A stretch of DNA of 64,000 nt, taken from contig JANQFH010000068.1 in assembly GCA_028277945.1 (NCBI GenBank), positions 208,400 through 272,399 of the forward strand, written 5' to 3'. Under the pieces are notes generated by a model. It was given only the letters and a program-made list of their open reading frames with translations. It did no database searches and was not told where the DNA came from. Position numbers and translations under genes: made by a program. Shown here one piece after another: positions 53,679 through 61,909 of this stretch. This DNA is from Oligoflexia bacterium (GTDB taxonomy: Bacteria; Bdellovibrionota_G; JANQFH01). Position 1 is the first letter of the stretch, and every line of letters begins with the position of its first letter.

Positions 53679-54857
53679 ATGGGCGAGGCTGCGGATACCA
53701 TGTTACTTCGTGATGCACTAGAGGCCCGAGAACAGCAGTGGCTGGCGGCCTATGCTTTAAAGAGTGCAGACTCTCGTGGGCGCCAAAAGACCGAGCCGCC
53801 ACCGCGCTTTCGTACGGACTTCCAGCGCGATCGTGATCGTATTATCCACTCTGCCGCCTTCCGTCGTTTGGAGTATAAGACTCAGGTCTTTGTCAACCAC
53901 GAGGGCGATCACTACCGCACCCGTCTGACCCATACCATTGAGGCAGCACAGATTGGCAAGGCGATTGCCCGGGCACTCTCTCTCAATGAGGACTATACCG
54001 AGGCGGTCATTCTCGCGCATGATCTTGGGCATACACCGTTTGGACATGCTGGCGAGCGGGTGATGAATGAGTTGATGCGTGATCACGGCGGTTTTGAACA
54101 CAATTTACAGAGCCTGCGTGTGGTCGATCTGCTGGAATTTCGCTATCCGGGTTTCCGTGGTCTCAACCTCACTTATGAGGTACGTGAAGGTATTGCCAAA
54201 CACTCCACCCCCTACGACAACGTCCAGACACAAGCCGAGTTTCATCCGCATGAGTCTTCACCCCTTGAGGCACAGATTGCCGACATTGCCGATGAGATTG
54301 CCTACAACAACCACGATGTTGATGACGGCCTCTCAGGTAAGCTCTTATCTGCTGCCGAACTCGAAGAGGTAACCCTCTTTCGTGAAGCGCAACAGCAGGT
54401 ACATAAACGTCACAGCAATAGAAGTGCGCAAGAGCTTAAGCACGTCATCATTTCAACGATGATTGCCATGTTGGTTCACGATCTTATTGAAAACAGTGCA
54501 GCCAATCTTAAGCAGCATAAAATAGACTCGCTACAAGATGTGCGTGCTCATAAAGGCCGTCTCATTGGTTTTAGTGCTGCCATGGAAAAAAAGAAAGAGG
54601 AACTAAAAGATCACCTTATGCAAAACATGTATAAGCACTGGCGCGTAATCCGTATGGAAGAAAAGGCGCGGCGTATTCTCACCGACCTCTTTAACGCCTA
54701 CATGGAGCGCGAAGAACAGATGCCACGGCAGTACCGGGAGAAGTGTATTGCTGGCACGTCCATGGCACGAATGATTTGTGATTACCTCGCCGGCATGACC
54801 GATCGCTTTGCGCTCAATGAGTACAAACGCTTTTTTGATCCCTACGAGCGTGTCTAA
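53679..54857 (+). CDS. dgt: dGTP triphosphohydrolase-like protein
   Basis: A 392-residue HD-domain nucleotidase. RRLEYKTQVF, then TRLTHTIEAAQIGKAIARAL and AHDLGHTPFGHAGE hold the H...HD...D metal site; NLQSLRVVDLLE follows. It hydrolyses dNTPs to the nucleoside and triphosphate, with dGTP preferred in some members. It has the start at 53679, though 53700 is possible. Its stop overlaps the M50 gene's stop by 4 bp. Confidence 0.88.
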   Translation: MGEAADTMLLRDALEAREQQWLAAYALKSADSRGRQKTEPPPRFRTDFQRDRDRIIHSAAFRRLEYKTQVFVNHEGDHYRTRLTHTIEAAQIGKAIARALSLNEDYTEAVILAHDLGHTPFGHAGERVMNELMRDHGGFEHNLQSLRVVDLLEFRYPGFRGLNLTYEVREGIAKHSTPYDNVQTQAEFHPHESSPLEAQIADIADEIAYNNHDVDDGLSGKLLSAAELEEVTLFREAQQQVHKRHSNRSAQELKHVIISTMIAMLVHDLIENSAANLKQHKIDSLQDVRAHKGRLIGFSAAMEKKKEELKDHLMQNMYKHWRVIRMEEKARRILTDLFNAYMEREEQMPRQYREKCIAGTSMARMICDYLAGMTDRFALNEYKRFFDPYERV

Positions 54858-55711
54858 GCCGGACCGAGCTGAATTGGTACGGGTGGAAAGGTGATGAGAA
54901 AGAAGATCACTCCGAGGATGCCAAAGACAAAGCGGCGCCGATCAATCGGCTGAGAGTCATCCATAGTGGGTGGGTGTTTTAACTTTACCAAGAAATAGAT
55001 CAGCAGCAGAAACACCAGAAATGCCGGCGAAAAAAAGGCAGTCAAGATAACAAAGGCGAGAAAAACCAAACGATAGATCTTGGCGCTGCTTTTGTAAAAG
55101 AGCGCGTAGACAATGTGGCCGCCATCAAGTTGACCAATGGGAATCAAGTTGAGGGCCGTGACAAACATCCCCGCCCAGCCCGCGAAACCAATTGGGTGTA
55201 GCAAGAGATCGCTTCCTTCAGGCAGCGACCCGTGGATGATATGGGTGAGGGTGGCGAAGAGCAATGAATCTCCCAGACGTAGGTATCCCGTTTCTAATTC
55301 TGCGGCGGGCAGTACCTCTGAGAGGGCAATGCCTACGATCGTCACCGGCAGAGCAACCACCACGCCAGCAACCGGTCCCATGATGCCGATGTCAAAGAGC
55401 GCTTTGCGGTTAGGAATCACCCCTTGCATTTTGATGACCGCACCACAGGTGCCAAAGATGTTGAGGGGGAAAGGAATGAAGTAGGGTAGCGAGGCAGCCA
55501 CGCCATAATAGCGCGCAGTGATGTAGTGTCCAAGTTCGTGCAGTAGCAGAATGGCCATCAGGCAGATCGAGTAAGCCACACCCTGCACCAACGTGGTCGA
55601 GATGCAGGTGAGCACAAAGAGCAGCAGGTGCAGCCGCGCCCTCTTTAGGAAGTGGATGAGGACTCCTCCTGATGGTGTATATGGTCGGTTGCTCGGATTC
55701 AGGCGGCCCAT
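54854..55711 (-). CDS. Site-2-protease-family zinc metalloprotease (M50)
   Basis: A 285-residue membrane protease. HELGHYITARYYG is the HExxH site, and NLIPIGQLDGGHIVYALF has the second LDG motif. Several transmembrane helices surround them. The ATG at 55711 is chosen because the longer frame would extend into the KH gene on the other strand. No PDZ domain. It could act in regulated intramembrane proteolysis; its substrate is unknown. Confidence 0.85.
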   Translation of the reverse strand: MGRLNPSNRPYTPSGGVLIHFLKRARLHLLLFVLTCISTTLVQGVAYSICLMAILLLHELGHYITARYYGVAASLPYFIPFPLNIFGTCGAVIKMQGVIPNRKALFDIGIMGPVAGVVVALPVTIVGIALSEVLPAAELETGYLRLGDSLLFATLTHIIHGSLPEGSDLLLHPIGFAGWAGMFVTALNLIPIGQLDGGHIVYALFYKSSAKIYRLVFLAFVILTAFFSPAFLVFLLLIYFLVKLKHPPTMDDSQPIDRRRFVFGILGVIFFLITFPPVPIQLGPA

Positions 55712-55855
55712 TATGCTGCAACGCCCTTTCAATACAAGCCTTTTGTCTTTGTGGTGGCATGGCCGCGGCAAGCGCAGCTCAGCTTGCTTTTTTTTTGCAG
55801 CAGTGTTAGCATTGAATAATAAATATTTGAAATAATTAAACTTTTCTTGCAGAAG

Positions 55856-56086
55856 ATGAAGGGCCTTGTAGAAATCATTGCCAAGTCGCTTGTGGACGAT
55901 GCCGACGCGGTTGAGGTCGAGTTGGTCGATGGCACCCACACCTCCGTGATCAAGCTCAAAGTAGCTAAAGACGATATTGGTAAGGTAATTGGTAAGAAGG
56001 GCGCCAACGCCAACGCCATCCGTACCATCCTAGATGCCGTGGGCGGCAAGATGAACAAGCGCTACGTTCTTGAGATTCTCGAATAA
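55856..56086 (+). CDS. khpA: KH-domain RNA-binding protein KhpA
   Basis: A 76-residue single KH domain. KVIGKKGANANAIRTIL is the GxxG loop, with the surrounding strands and helices. KhpA is a broad RNA-binding protein that often pairs with KhpB. The ATG at 55856 is the best start. Its expected partners rpsP and rimM are not beside it, which is unusual. Confidence 0.9.
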   Translation: MKGLVEIIAKSLVDDADAVEVELVDGTHTSVIKLKVAKDDIGKVIGKKGANANAIRTILDAVGGKMNKRYVLEILE

Positions 56087-56235
56087 TACGCAAAACTGTC
56101 GCAGCTGCTGATTGTCAGCCGCTCTGACGCAACTCTGGAAGACAGCGCTGTTTTCGTGCCAACCTTTTATTTTCATTAACGAATATCTTTCGAAGCCGAT
56201 CCCCTCTCTGCCGTGGTATAAAGGTTGCAGCAGAT

Positions 56236-57249
56236 ATGGCTATGTTCCATCTTGGTGCCGAGAAGCTGCGCGAGCTGCTTTTATTCGTGTCCGTTGCGAC
56301 AGTTGCGATCGCCTGTGAGCAAAGCCCCTTTTATGTCGATCAGACCTTCCCAGATGAGGGTGAAGAGGAGGTGTCCCGCTCCACTGCGATTATTGTCACC
56401 TTTATGTCCGAGGGCAGGATTCCTGAGGAGTTTATCAACCCTGACTACTTTAAACTGGTGTACTTGGGTCGTAACTATCGGCCTAGTTCTACCGCGTCGA
56501 AGCGCCAGAGCCCCTCGTTGGCTGACGACAGAGAGACGGAGAGTGATGCAACAGGCGAAAACGCCACGAGTGAGGAAACAGTCGCGAGTGAAGACGGCGG
56601 TACCAACAAGCGTATCGGTGTCTACATCCTTGATGAAGAGACAGGTCAGGGCAGGGACAAAAAGCAGATTAAAACTCGTGTGGCACTTGCACCGCTGGAT
56701 CCTCTTGATCAGGGTTTTCATCGCGTCTCGATCTCGGCAGTGGTAGATAGAGAAGAGTTTGTGGATGAAGAGGGCAACCGACTCCAACGGGACGTCGAAG
56801 CCACCTTTGAAACAGCGAGCACACCAGGGGTGAAGAACCCCAAGATTGTCTCTACCATCCCAGAAGATCTCTTTGCCGAGCGTAACGTTGAGCTACATCC
56901 TGATCAGAAAATCCTGTTAATGTTTGATCGTCCCATTGGCATTGACGCGGTTAAAGAGGCGATCCGCCTCACTCTAGTTGGTGGTTTGACCCAGACATCG
57001 CAGGCGGTCGATTTCCAAGTTCGTCTCCATGACAATCCTGAACCGCAAAGGGCTAACTTTCGTTTGCGTGAGTATGAAGTTGAACTAGGTGCCTTTGGCG
57101 ACGACCAACTACGTCTATCGTTTCAAAGCAAGCGTGACCAAAAGAGGGTAAGCATTGCTGTTACGAGCGATGGTGAGCAAGAGTCGATCGAACTCGAGGA
57201 GGGAGAGGTGCTGCTGGATGAAGAGGGAGAGGTGGTGGATGCTGTATAG
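56236..57249 (+). CDS. Lipoprotein with Big/Ig-like domains
   Basis: A 337-residue lipoprotein. Signal peptide ends VAIAC with EQSPFYVDQ after the lipid Cys. A Big_5-like Ig domain with FPDEGEEEVSRSTAIIVTF starts at about residue 35, an acidic linker lies near 100-130, and a second Ig-like part with STIPEDLFAERNVELHPDQK follows. It is one of several exported proteins of unknown role. It overlaps the next gene by 11 bp. Confidence 0.65.
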   Translation: MAMFHLGAEKLRELLLFVSVATVAIACEQSPFYVDQTFPDEGEEEVSRSTAIIVTFMSEGRIPEEFINPDYFKLVYLGRNYRPSSTASKRQSPSLADDRETESDATGENATSEETVASEDGGTNKRIGVYILDEETGQGRDKKQIKTRVALAPLDPLDQGFHRVSISAVVDREEFVDEEGNRLQRDVEATFETASTPGVKNPKIVSTIPEDLFAERNVELHPDQKILLMFDRPIGIDAVKEAIRLTLVGGLTQTSQAVDFQVRLHDNPEPQRANFRLREYEVELGAFGDDQLRLSFQSKRDQKRVSIAVTSDGEQESIELEEGEVLLDEEGEVVDAV

Positions 57250-57916
57250 AGATGGCAAGACCTTGGCGATGCTTGCAGGCATGGCGATTTTATTGGCAAC
57301 GGTGTCATTTAAGGGCAAGCCAGCGTCTGCACAGTCTTGGTACCAACCCGGATTTTCTCCTTATTCTCAGGGAGGTACTTACGGTTGGACCAACGGCGGT
57401 TATGCCCCGTTACCGATCGATCCCTATAGTCGGTCTTACGGTTACTCTCGGGGATCCTATGGTCTTGGTTACAACCAGCCGTTTGCTGCCAACTCTCCAG
57501 GTGCACAAGTCCGCGATCGTCTTCTCGGCAGCGCTTTTGGTGCAAACGGAAATCCACTGCAGCCTTTTTTGAGTGTCTTTACTGGCAAGGGTTCTTTTAC
57601 CTCTCGATTGCTGCGTGGCGCAGCCAACATCATCCCGCGTGCCTATCTCATACATGAATTAACCGGTGGCAAGCTGGGTCGCAACGCCTTCGATAGCTAC
57701 GCCAATCTTGCTCTGCAATCGGCTCTGGGTATGCCGATAGGCGGTCCTAATTTGGCTCTGCCCCTGTCGCCATACAGCGCCGGCAATCAGACTTATGCGC
57801 CTGGTTATCGTCCAGGGGCATTTGCCAAACTCACTCCTTGTGAACAACAAAAGCAGTTTGGCGTCACCCAGGCAGTTAGCACTCTTAACAAAGATCTTAT
57901 TCGTATCCTGTACTAA
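57239..57916 (+). CDS. Exported Gly/Tyr/Pro-rich protein
   Basis: A 225-residue protein from the ATG at 57239, overlapping the preceding lipoprotein gene. Signal peptide ends KGKPASAQS. The mature start is rich in Tyr, Gly, Ser and Pro (YGWTNGGYAPLPIDPYSRSY), like spore-coat or adhesive proteins; the rest is helical and has one Cys. Function unknown; it is probably co-translated with the Ig-like lipoprotein. Confidence 0.55.
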   Translation: MLYRDGKTLAMLAGMAILLATVSFKGKPASAQSWYQPGFSPYSQGGTYGWTNGGYAPLPIDPYSRSYGYSRGSYGLGYNQPFAANSPGAQVRDRLLGSAFGANGNPLQPFLSVFTGKGSFTSRLLRGAANIIPRAYLIHELTGGKLGRNAFDSYANLALQSALGMPIGGPNLALPLSPYSAGNQTYAPGYRPGAFAKLTPCEQQKQFGVTQAVSTLNKDLIRILY

Positions 57917-57949
57917 CCTAGATTATTCGCGATCGTCAGCTGTATCCTC

Positions 57950-58357
57950 TCAGGTCAGGCCCTGTATTAGCGCGAAATCTCTCGGCGAGACGATCTTAAC
58001 ATCTTTGTAGCCTTTGAGTGGCAGGAGGTGTCGTCGATCTCCGGTAATGAGCCACTGAGCTCTAGCTTCTATGGCGCACTCCAAAATGCGGTTATCTGTC
58101 TCGTCCTTCTCTACCACAGAGAGCCGCTCCGTAGGATAGACCATCGTGCTATGAGTAGTAATGACGGAAACGATTTCCTCAATTTCGTCTTTCTTTAGGT
58201 AAAATTTCTTTCCTACTATGCAACGAAATTCAGTAAGAATATCTGGAGAGGTAGCGTGTTGAAAACGACTTGCTAGAATAGCACGTAGTATTTTATCTGG
58301 GAAGCCGCCCGGGAAAACGAACGCTGCAATAAGCACGTTCGTATCACATACGATCAT
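57950..58357 (-). CDS. PIN-domain toxin
   Basis: A 135-residue PIN nuclease of the type II toxin class (COG1569-like). DTNVLIAAF provides the first Asp, EFRCIV the Glu, and EKDETDNRILECA and TGDRRHL the later acidic residues of the metal site. It should cut RNA. It overlaps the antitoxin gene by 4 bp (ATGA). Confidence 0.88.
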   Translation of the reverse strand: MIVCDTNVLIAAFVFPGGFPDKILRAILASRFQHATSPDILTEFRCIVGKKFYLKKDEIEEIVSVITTHSTMVYPTERLSVVEKDETDNRILECAIEARAQWLITGDRRHLLPLKGYKDVKIVSPRDFALIQGLT

Positions 58358-58599
58358 TTCTCTCTTAGTTCATGCACCAAACGGTCTATGTCATCCTCTG
58401 AAGTTAGGTGCAACTTTCGTGCTTTACCAGCTAACTTTGATTGTATTGCCTCCAGTTTTCTGACACCTAGGTAGTAGCGTGCAGCCTCTTGGAGGATACC
58501 GCTGAAGGTACGATGTTCCTTTTTTGCGAGTTGCTTAAGACCCGCTTCCAACTCTGTTGGTAGGGTAATGCTAGCCTTTTTGACCGGGGAAGATTTCAT
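58354..58599 (-). CDS. RHH (CopG-type) antitoxin of the PIN pair
   Basis: An 81-residue protein. KKASITLPTELEAGLKQLAKKE is the ribbon-helix-helix; the C-terminal helices would bind the toxin. The ATG at 58599 is chosen because the promoter and operator lie directly in front of it; an upstream start would run over them. Confidence 0.82.
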   Translation of the reverse strand: MKSSPVKKASITLPTELEAGLKQLAKKEHRTFSGILQEAARYYLGVRKLEAIQSKLAGKARKLHLTSEDDIDRLVHELREK

Positions 58600-58606
58600 A
58601 CTCTCT

Positions 58607-58635
58607 ATAGTAGGAAATAATCCTACTCCTGTCAA
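58607..58635 (-). promoter_or_regulatory. Promoter of the RHH/PIN operon (likely leaderless)
   Basis: Minus-strand TTGACA (58630-58635) and TACTAT (58607-58612) are 17 bp apart. The transcript should begin at or one to two bases before the ATG at 58599, so the antitoxin mRNA would have little or no leader. Confidence 0.75.
58609..58627. promoter_or_regulatory. Antitoxin operator (inverted repeat)
   Basis: AGTAGGA (58609-58615) and TCCTACT (58621-58627) are perfect complements around AATAA. The repeat covers the spacer and part of the -10, a fit for RHH autorepression. Confidence 0.72.
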
Positions 58636-58666
58636 GGTCAATTTTGACGGTATGAATTTAGGGCAT

Positions 58667-59479
58667 CTAGTGTTGTAAGAAGGTGCCGTGTAGGCGGATC
58701 TGTTTGAGGTTGTGTTTGAGTAACCACAGGCCGAGAGGCAAGAGGGCGACGCTTAGCAATACCAGCAACAGGATGGTTGGTCCGAGTTGCGACAGATCAG
58801 CGCCTAGCAGCAGTGCCTGACGGGTGCCTTCGACCGCATGCACCAGGGGTAGAAGCATGGCGACTTTTTGCACAAACGGCGGCAGCTGTTCAATGGGAAA
58901 GTAAACCCCGCCGAGCAACACTTGTAGCGAGCCCAGCAACCACTGTATGGGATTCCCACGTTTGAAGCGCAACACAAAAGCGGCGGCACAGATTCCCAGA
59001 GCATAAAAGCAGAGAAAGGCAAACAGCAGTACCACCCCTGCCGCGAGCAGGCCACTCGCTTGCAGCTGCAGGTTAAAGAGGCAAATCGCCGCAATCAGAT
59101 AGACCAAGCTGATAGCCACGGCGTAGACAAAGTTCCACGCTGACATACAGAGCAAGGCAGCTGTAGGCGAGGGTGGCGTTGCCAGGATCGCCTCAAGCGT
59201 ACCACTACGCATTTCTTGGCTGAGATTGGCGGCGAGCCCGCCTGTGGCCGCCAACAAAAAGGTTGAGACGCTCATACCGAGAATCACAAAGGGAAAGTAG
59301 CGAGTGCCATACGCACCAAGCGATCCGTGTAGAGTTTCACCCATAAAAAAATAGGTAGCAACCGCAAAGAGAACTGAGAAGAGGTTGAGTACAAGAACTG
59401 CCCGATAACTCAAATAGAGTTGTGCATCTTTAACAATGAAAGCCATCAATATCTGAATACTTTTTGTGCCTAATATCAT
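58667..59479 (-). CDS. ABC-2 type exporter permease
   Basis: A 270-residue membrane protein with six hydrophobic segments. SGTLEAILATPPSPTAALL is the ABC-2 signature region, and LGSLQVLLGGVYFPIEQLP is typical of the transmembrane core. It overlaps the ATPase gene (ATGA) and forms an exporter with it. Substrate unknown. Confidence 0.85.
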   Translation of the reverse strand: MILGTKSIQILMAFIVKDAQLYLSYRAVLVLNLFSVLFAVATYFFMGETLHGSLGAYGTRYFPFVILGMSVSTFLLAATGGLAANLSQEMRSGTLEAILATPPSPTAALLCMSAWNFVYAVAISLVYLIAAICLFNLQLQASGLLAAGVVLLFAFLCFYALGICAAAFVLRFKRGNPIQWLLGSLQVLLGGVYFPIEQLPPFVQKVAMLLPLVHAVEGTRQALLLGADLSQLGPTILLLVLLSVALLPLGLWLLKHNLKQIRLHGTFLQH

Positions 59480-60135
59480 CGGTCGGTACGCTTCGTTTGC
59501 GAGAGATCTAACCTTGCATCTTCGATCTCTGCCATGGTTGTGCTATCGGCCACAGTAAAGAGGATAGTCGTGCCACCTTGCTTTAACTCGACAAGCAGTT
59601 GGCTTAGCTGTGCAACACTGTCTGCATCGAGACCACTGCATGGATCATCGAGCAGCAGTAGCTCAGGCTGCACTAGTAGAGCTCGCATGAGCGCGAGCTT
59701 TCTCTTATTGCCGGCACTGAGCGCTTCCACACGTTGGTTGAGTAGATGGGTAAAAGACCACTGCGTTGCCAGCCTGGCGAGACGGGTTTTGAACTCTTTG
59801 AACGATAGGTTGTAGAGAGCGCTGAAGAAGCGGAGGTTTTGTTTTACGCGCAAACGCCAATAGAAACTGCGATCTCCTTCAAGCACCACGGTTGTTCTAA
59901 GGCGACGTCGGCTCTGCAGGGGTGGCAGGGTGTTGATAAGCAGGGTTCCTGCTGTAGGTTCGGCAAGGCCGGCGACAAGCCGTACTAGAGTAGATTTGCC
60001 GCTACCGTTGTTGCCACGAATGGCAAAGAGAGACCCTCTAGCAACCTCAAAATCGAGGGGGTGAATGGCTGCAGTTTTATGACGACCACTACGGTAATAT
60101 TTTTGCAGCTTTTCCGCTTTGATCAGACAGCCCAT
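59476..60135 (-). CDS. ABC exporter ATPase
   Basis: A 219-residue ATPase from the ATG at 60135. Walker A GNNGSGKST, a variant signature ALSAGNKRK (where most have LSGGQ), and Walker B LLLLDDPCSGLD are seen. The switch histidine is not obvious (FTVADSTTM), which is odd and could mean a weak or altered ATPase. It pairs with the permease. Confidence 0.85.
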   Translation of the reverse strand: MGCLIKAEKLQKYYRSGRHKTAAIHPLDFEVARGSLFAIRGNNGSGKSTLVRLVAGLAEPTAGTLLINTLPPLQSRRRLRTTVVLEGDRSFYWRLRVKQNLRFFSALYNLSFKEFKTRLARLATQWSFTHLLNQRVEALSAGNKRKLALMRALLVQPELLLLDDPCSGLDADSVAQLSQLLVELKQGGTTILFTVADSTTMAEIEDARLDLSQTKRTDR

Positions 60136-60254
60136 GCTTTCTCTTAACACTTTCTCCTGCAGTTGCAAAAATCTCTCTCAGTTTGCGAGCTTTTTGATTG
60201 CATTTTGTCAGTGCAGCATGGGATGCTATAGAAAAGTGAGTCGATCTATTGGCC

Positions 60255-61034
60255 ATGGAGTTTAAAGTTCTTGGCTGCAGCGGTAGCGAAGCCCCAGGTG
60301 TGCATCCCTGTAGTTTCATGTTGGGAGATACGATCCTCTTTGACGCGGGTTCGGCGGCGAGGCTGCTCTCTATAGAAACGCAACGCAACCTAAAGACAAT
60401 CTATCTAACCCACGCCCATCTCGATCATACTAAAGATCTGGTCTTTATGGGTGAAAACGTCTTTGACCCTTTACGCCACACCATCACGCTCTCTGCCCAC
60501 AAAAAGGTGCTCGCTGCTATCCATAAACATCTGTTCAATGGCGTTATCTGGCCGGACTTCACCAAGTTGCCAACCCCACAGCGGCCAGTTTTTCGTTTTG
60601 TACCCATTACTGCAGGCAGCATCATGACGATTGAGAACGTTTCCGCAGATCCGGTCACCGTTGAAGCGTGCGAGGTCAACCACCCCGGTCCGACCATGGG
60701 TTATCTCATCAGCGGCCCGAAAAATCGTCTCCTCTATACAGGTGATACCGGTCCTACCGAGGCTATCTGGCAGCTTGCGGCTGAGAGGCAGGTGGATCAT
60801 ATCCTACTTGAAACCTCCCTGCCAAATAGGCTAGTATCGCTGGCCATGCGGGCACGGCACCTGACAACCGATCTGCTTAAAGAGGAGCTCCAGAAGATCG
60901 ACAACCCGCGGGTCAAGATCCATATCTACCACCTTAAAGCTCCCTACCAAGAGGAGGTTGAGCGAGAGTTGGCAGAGGTCAGCGATGGTCGTATCCGTTT
61001 GCTCCGTGCGGGAGGTAGCTTTAGTATTGCCTAA
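60255..61034 (+). CDS. Metallo-beta-lactamase-fold phosphodiesterase
   Basis: A 259-residue MBL-fold hydrolase. LTHAHLDHTKDL is the HxHxDH metal site, with VNHPGPTMGYLI and LYTGDTGPT later. VLGCSGSEAPGVHPCSFML at the N-terminus is like class II cAMP phosphodiesterases, so cyclic nucleotide is the likely substrate. It has an ATG at 60255 and lies 8 bp before accD. Confidence 0.8.
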   Translation: MEFKVLGCSGSEAPGVHPCSFMLGDTILFDAGSAARLLSIETQRNLKTIYLTHAHLDHTKDLVFMGENVFDPLRHTITLSAHKKVLAAIHKHLFNGVIWPDFTKLPTPQRPVFRFVPITAGSIMTIENVSADPVTVEACEVNHPGPTMGYLISGPKNRLLYTGDTGPTEAIWQLAAERQVDHILLETSLPNRLVSLAMRARHLTTDLLKEELQKIDNPRVKIHIYHLKAPYQEEVERELAEVSDGRIRLLRAGGSFSIA

Positions 61035-61042
61035 GAGAGTCT

Positions 61043-61909
61043 ATGGCTTCCTGGTTTAGCAAAATCAAACCGCCGCGCATTGTTACGCGCAAGAAAAACA
61101 CCCGTGATGTGCCTGAAGGGCTCTGGTCCAAGTGTCCAGACTGCGGCGAGATCCTTATGCAGGCAGATATTGAAAAGAACTTCAGTGTCTGCCCGAAGTG
61201 CAATTACCATTTCAAGATTTCTGCCAGAGAACGCATTCAGATGGTGCTTGACGACGGCAGTTTTACTGAGATCGATCGTGAAATCCAACCGGAAGATCCT
61301 CTAAAGTTTAAAGACTCCAAACGCTATCCAGATCGTGTGAAAGCGTCGCAGAAGAAGACCGGTGAAGTAGAAGCCTTTATCTACGGCAGCGGTAAAATCC
61401 GTAATCACTCGGTTGTTATTGGCGCATTTAACTTTGAGTTTATGGGTGGCTCCATGGGCTCAGTGGTTGGTGAGAAGGTTACCCGAGCATTCGAACTCGC
61501 TGTGCAGAATAAACAACCGATTATTCTATTCAGCTCCTCAGGTGGAGCGAGAATGCAAGAGGGGATTCTCTCTCTCATGCAACTGGCAAAGTGCAATGCC
61601 GCACTGGCACAGGCGCGTTCGCAACATCTGCCATTCATCTCGGTGTTGACCGATCCTACTACCGGGGGTGTGGCTGCAAGCTTTGCGACGCTTGGAGACA
61701 TCATTCTTGCTGAACCCAAGGCGCTCATCGGTTTTGCCGGCCCACGCGTCATCGAACAGACGATCAAACAAAAACTTCCCGAGGGCTTTCAGCGCTCGGA
61801 GTTTCTCTTAGAACATGGGATGATCGATCGCATTGTCCACCGACGTGATCTGCGTCATACCATTGGCAACATACTCACAACCATCCTCGTCTCCCCATAC
61901 GCCGCCTAA
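61043..61909 (+). CDS. accD: Acetyl-CoA carboxylase carboxyltransferase subunit beta
   Basis: Part of acetyl-CoA carboxylase, first step of fatty acid synthesis. It has 288 residues. KCPDCGEI and VCPKCNYHF form the N-terminal four-cysteine zinc ribbon; GGARMQEGILSLMQ and TTGGVAASFATLGD are the acetyl-CoA site motifs. It follows the MBL gene by 8 bp, and its stop overlaps that of the DUF2779 gene by 4 bp. accA is not nearby. Confidence 0.95.
   Translation: MASWFSKIKPPRIVTRKKNTRDVPEGLWSKCPDCGEILMQADIEKNFSVCPKCNYHFKISARERIQMVLDDGSFTEIDREIQPEDPLKFKDSKRYPDRVKASQKKTGEVEAFIYGSGKIRNHSVVIGAFNFEFMGGSMGSVVGEKVTRAFELAVQNKQPIILFSSSGGARMQEGILSLMQLAKCNAALAQARSQHLPFISVLTDPTTGGVAASFATLGDIILAEPKALIGFAGPRVIEQTIKQKLPEGFQRSEFLLEHGMIDRIVHRRDLRHTIGNILTTILVSPYAA

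Noticed and set aside
56148..56158. ACAGCGCTGT followed by TTT as a terminator of khpA
   Set aside because: The palindrome has no loop, and the T-run is only three bases.
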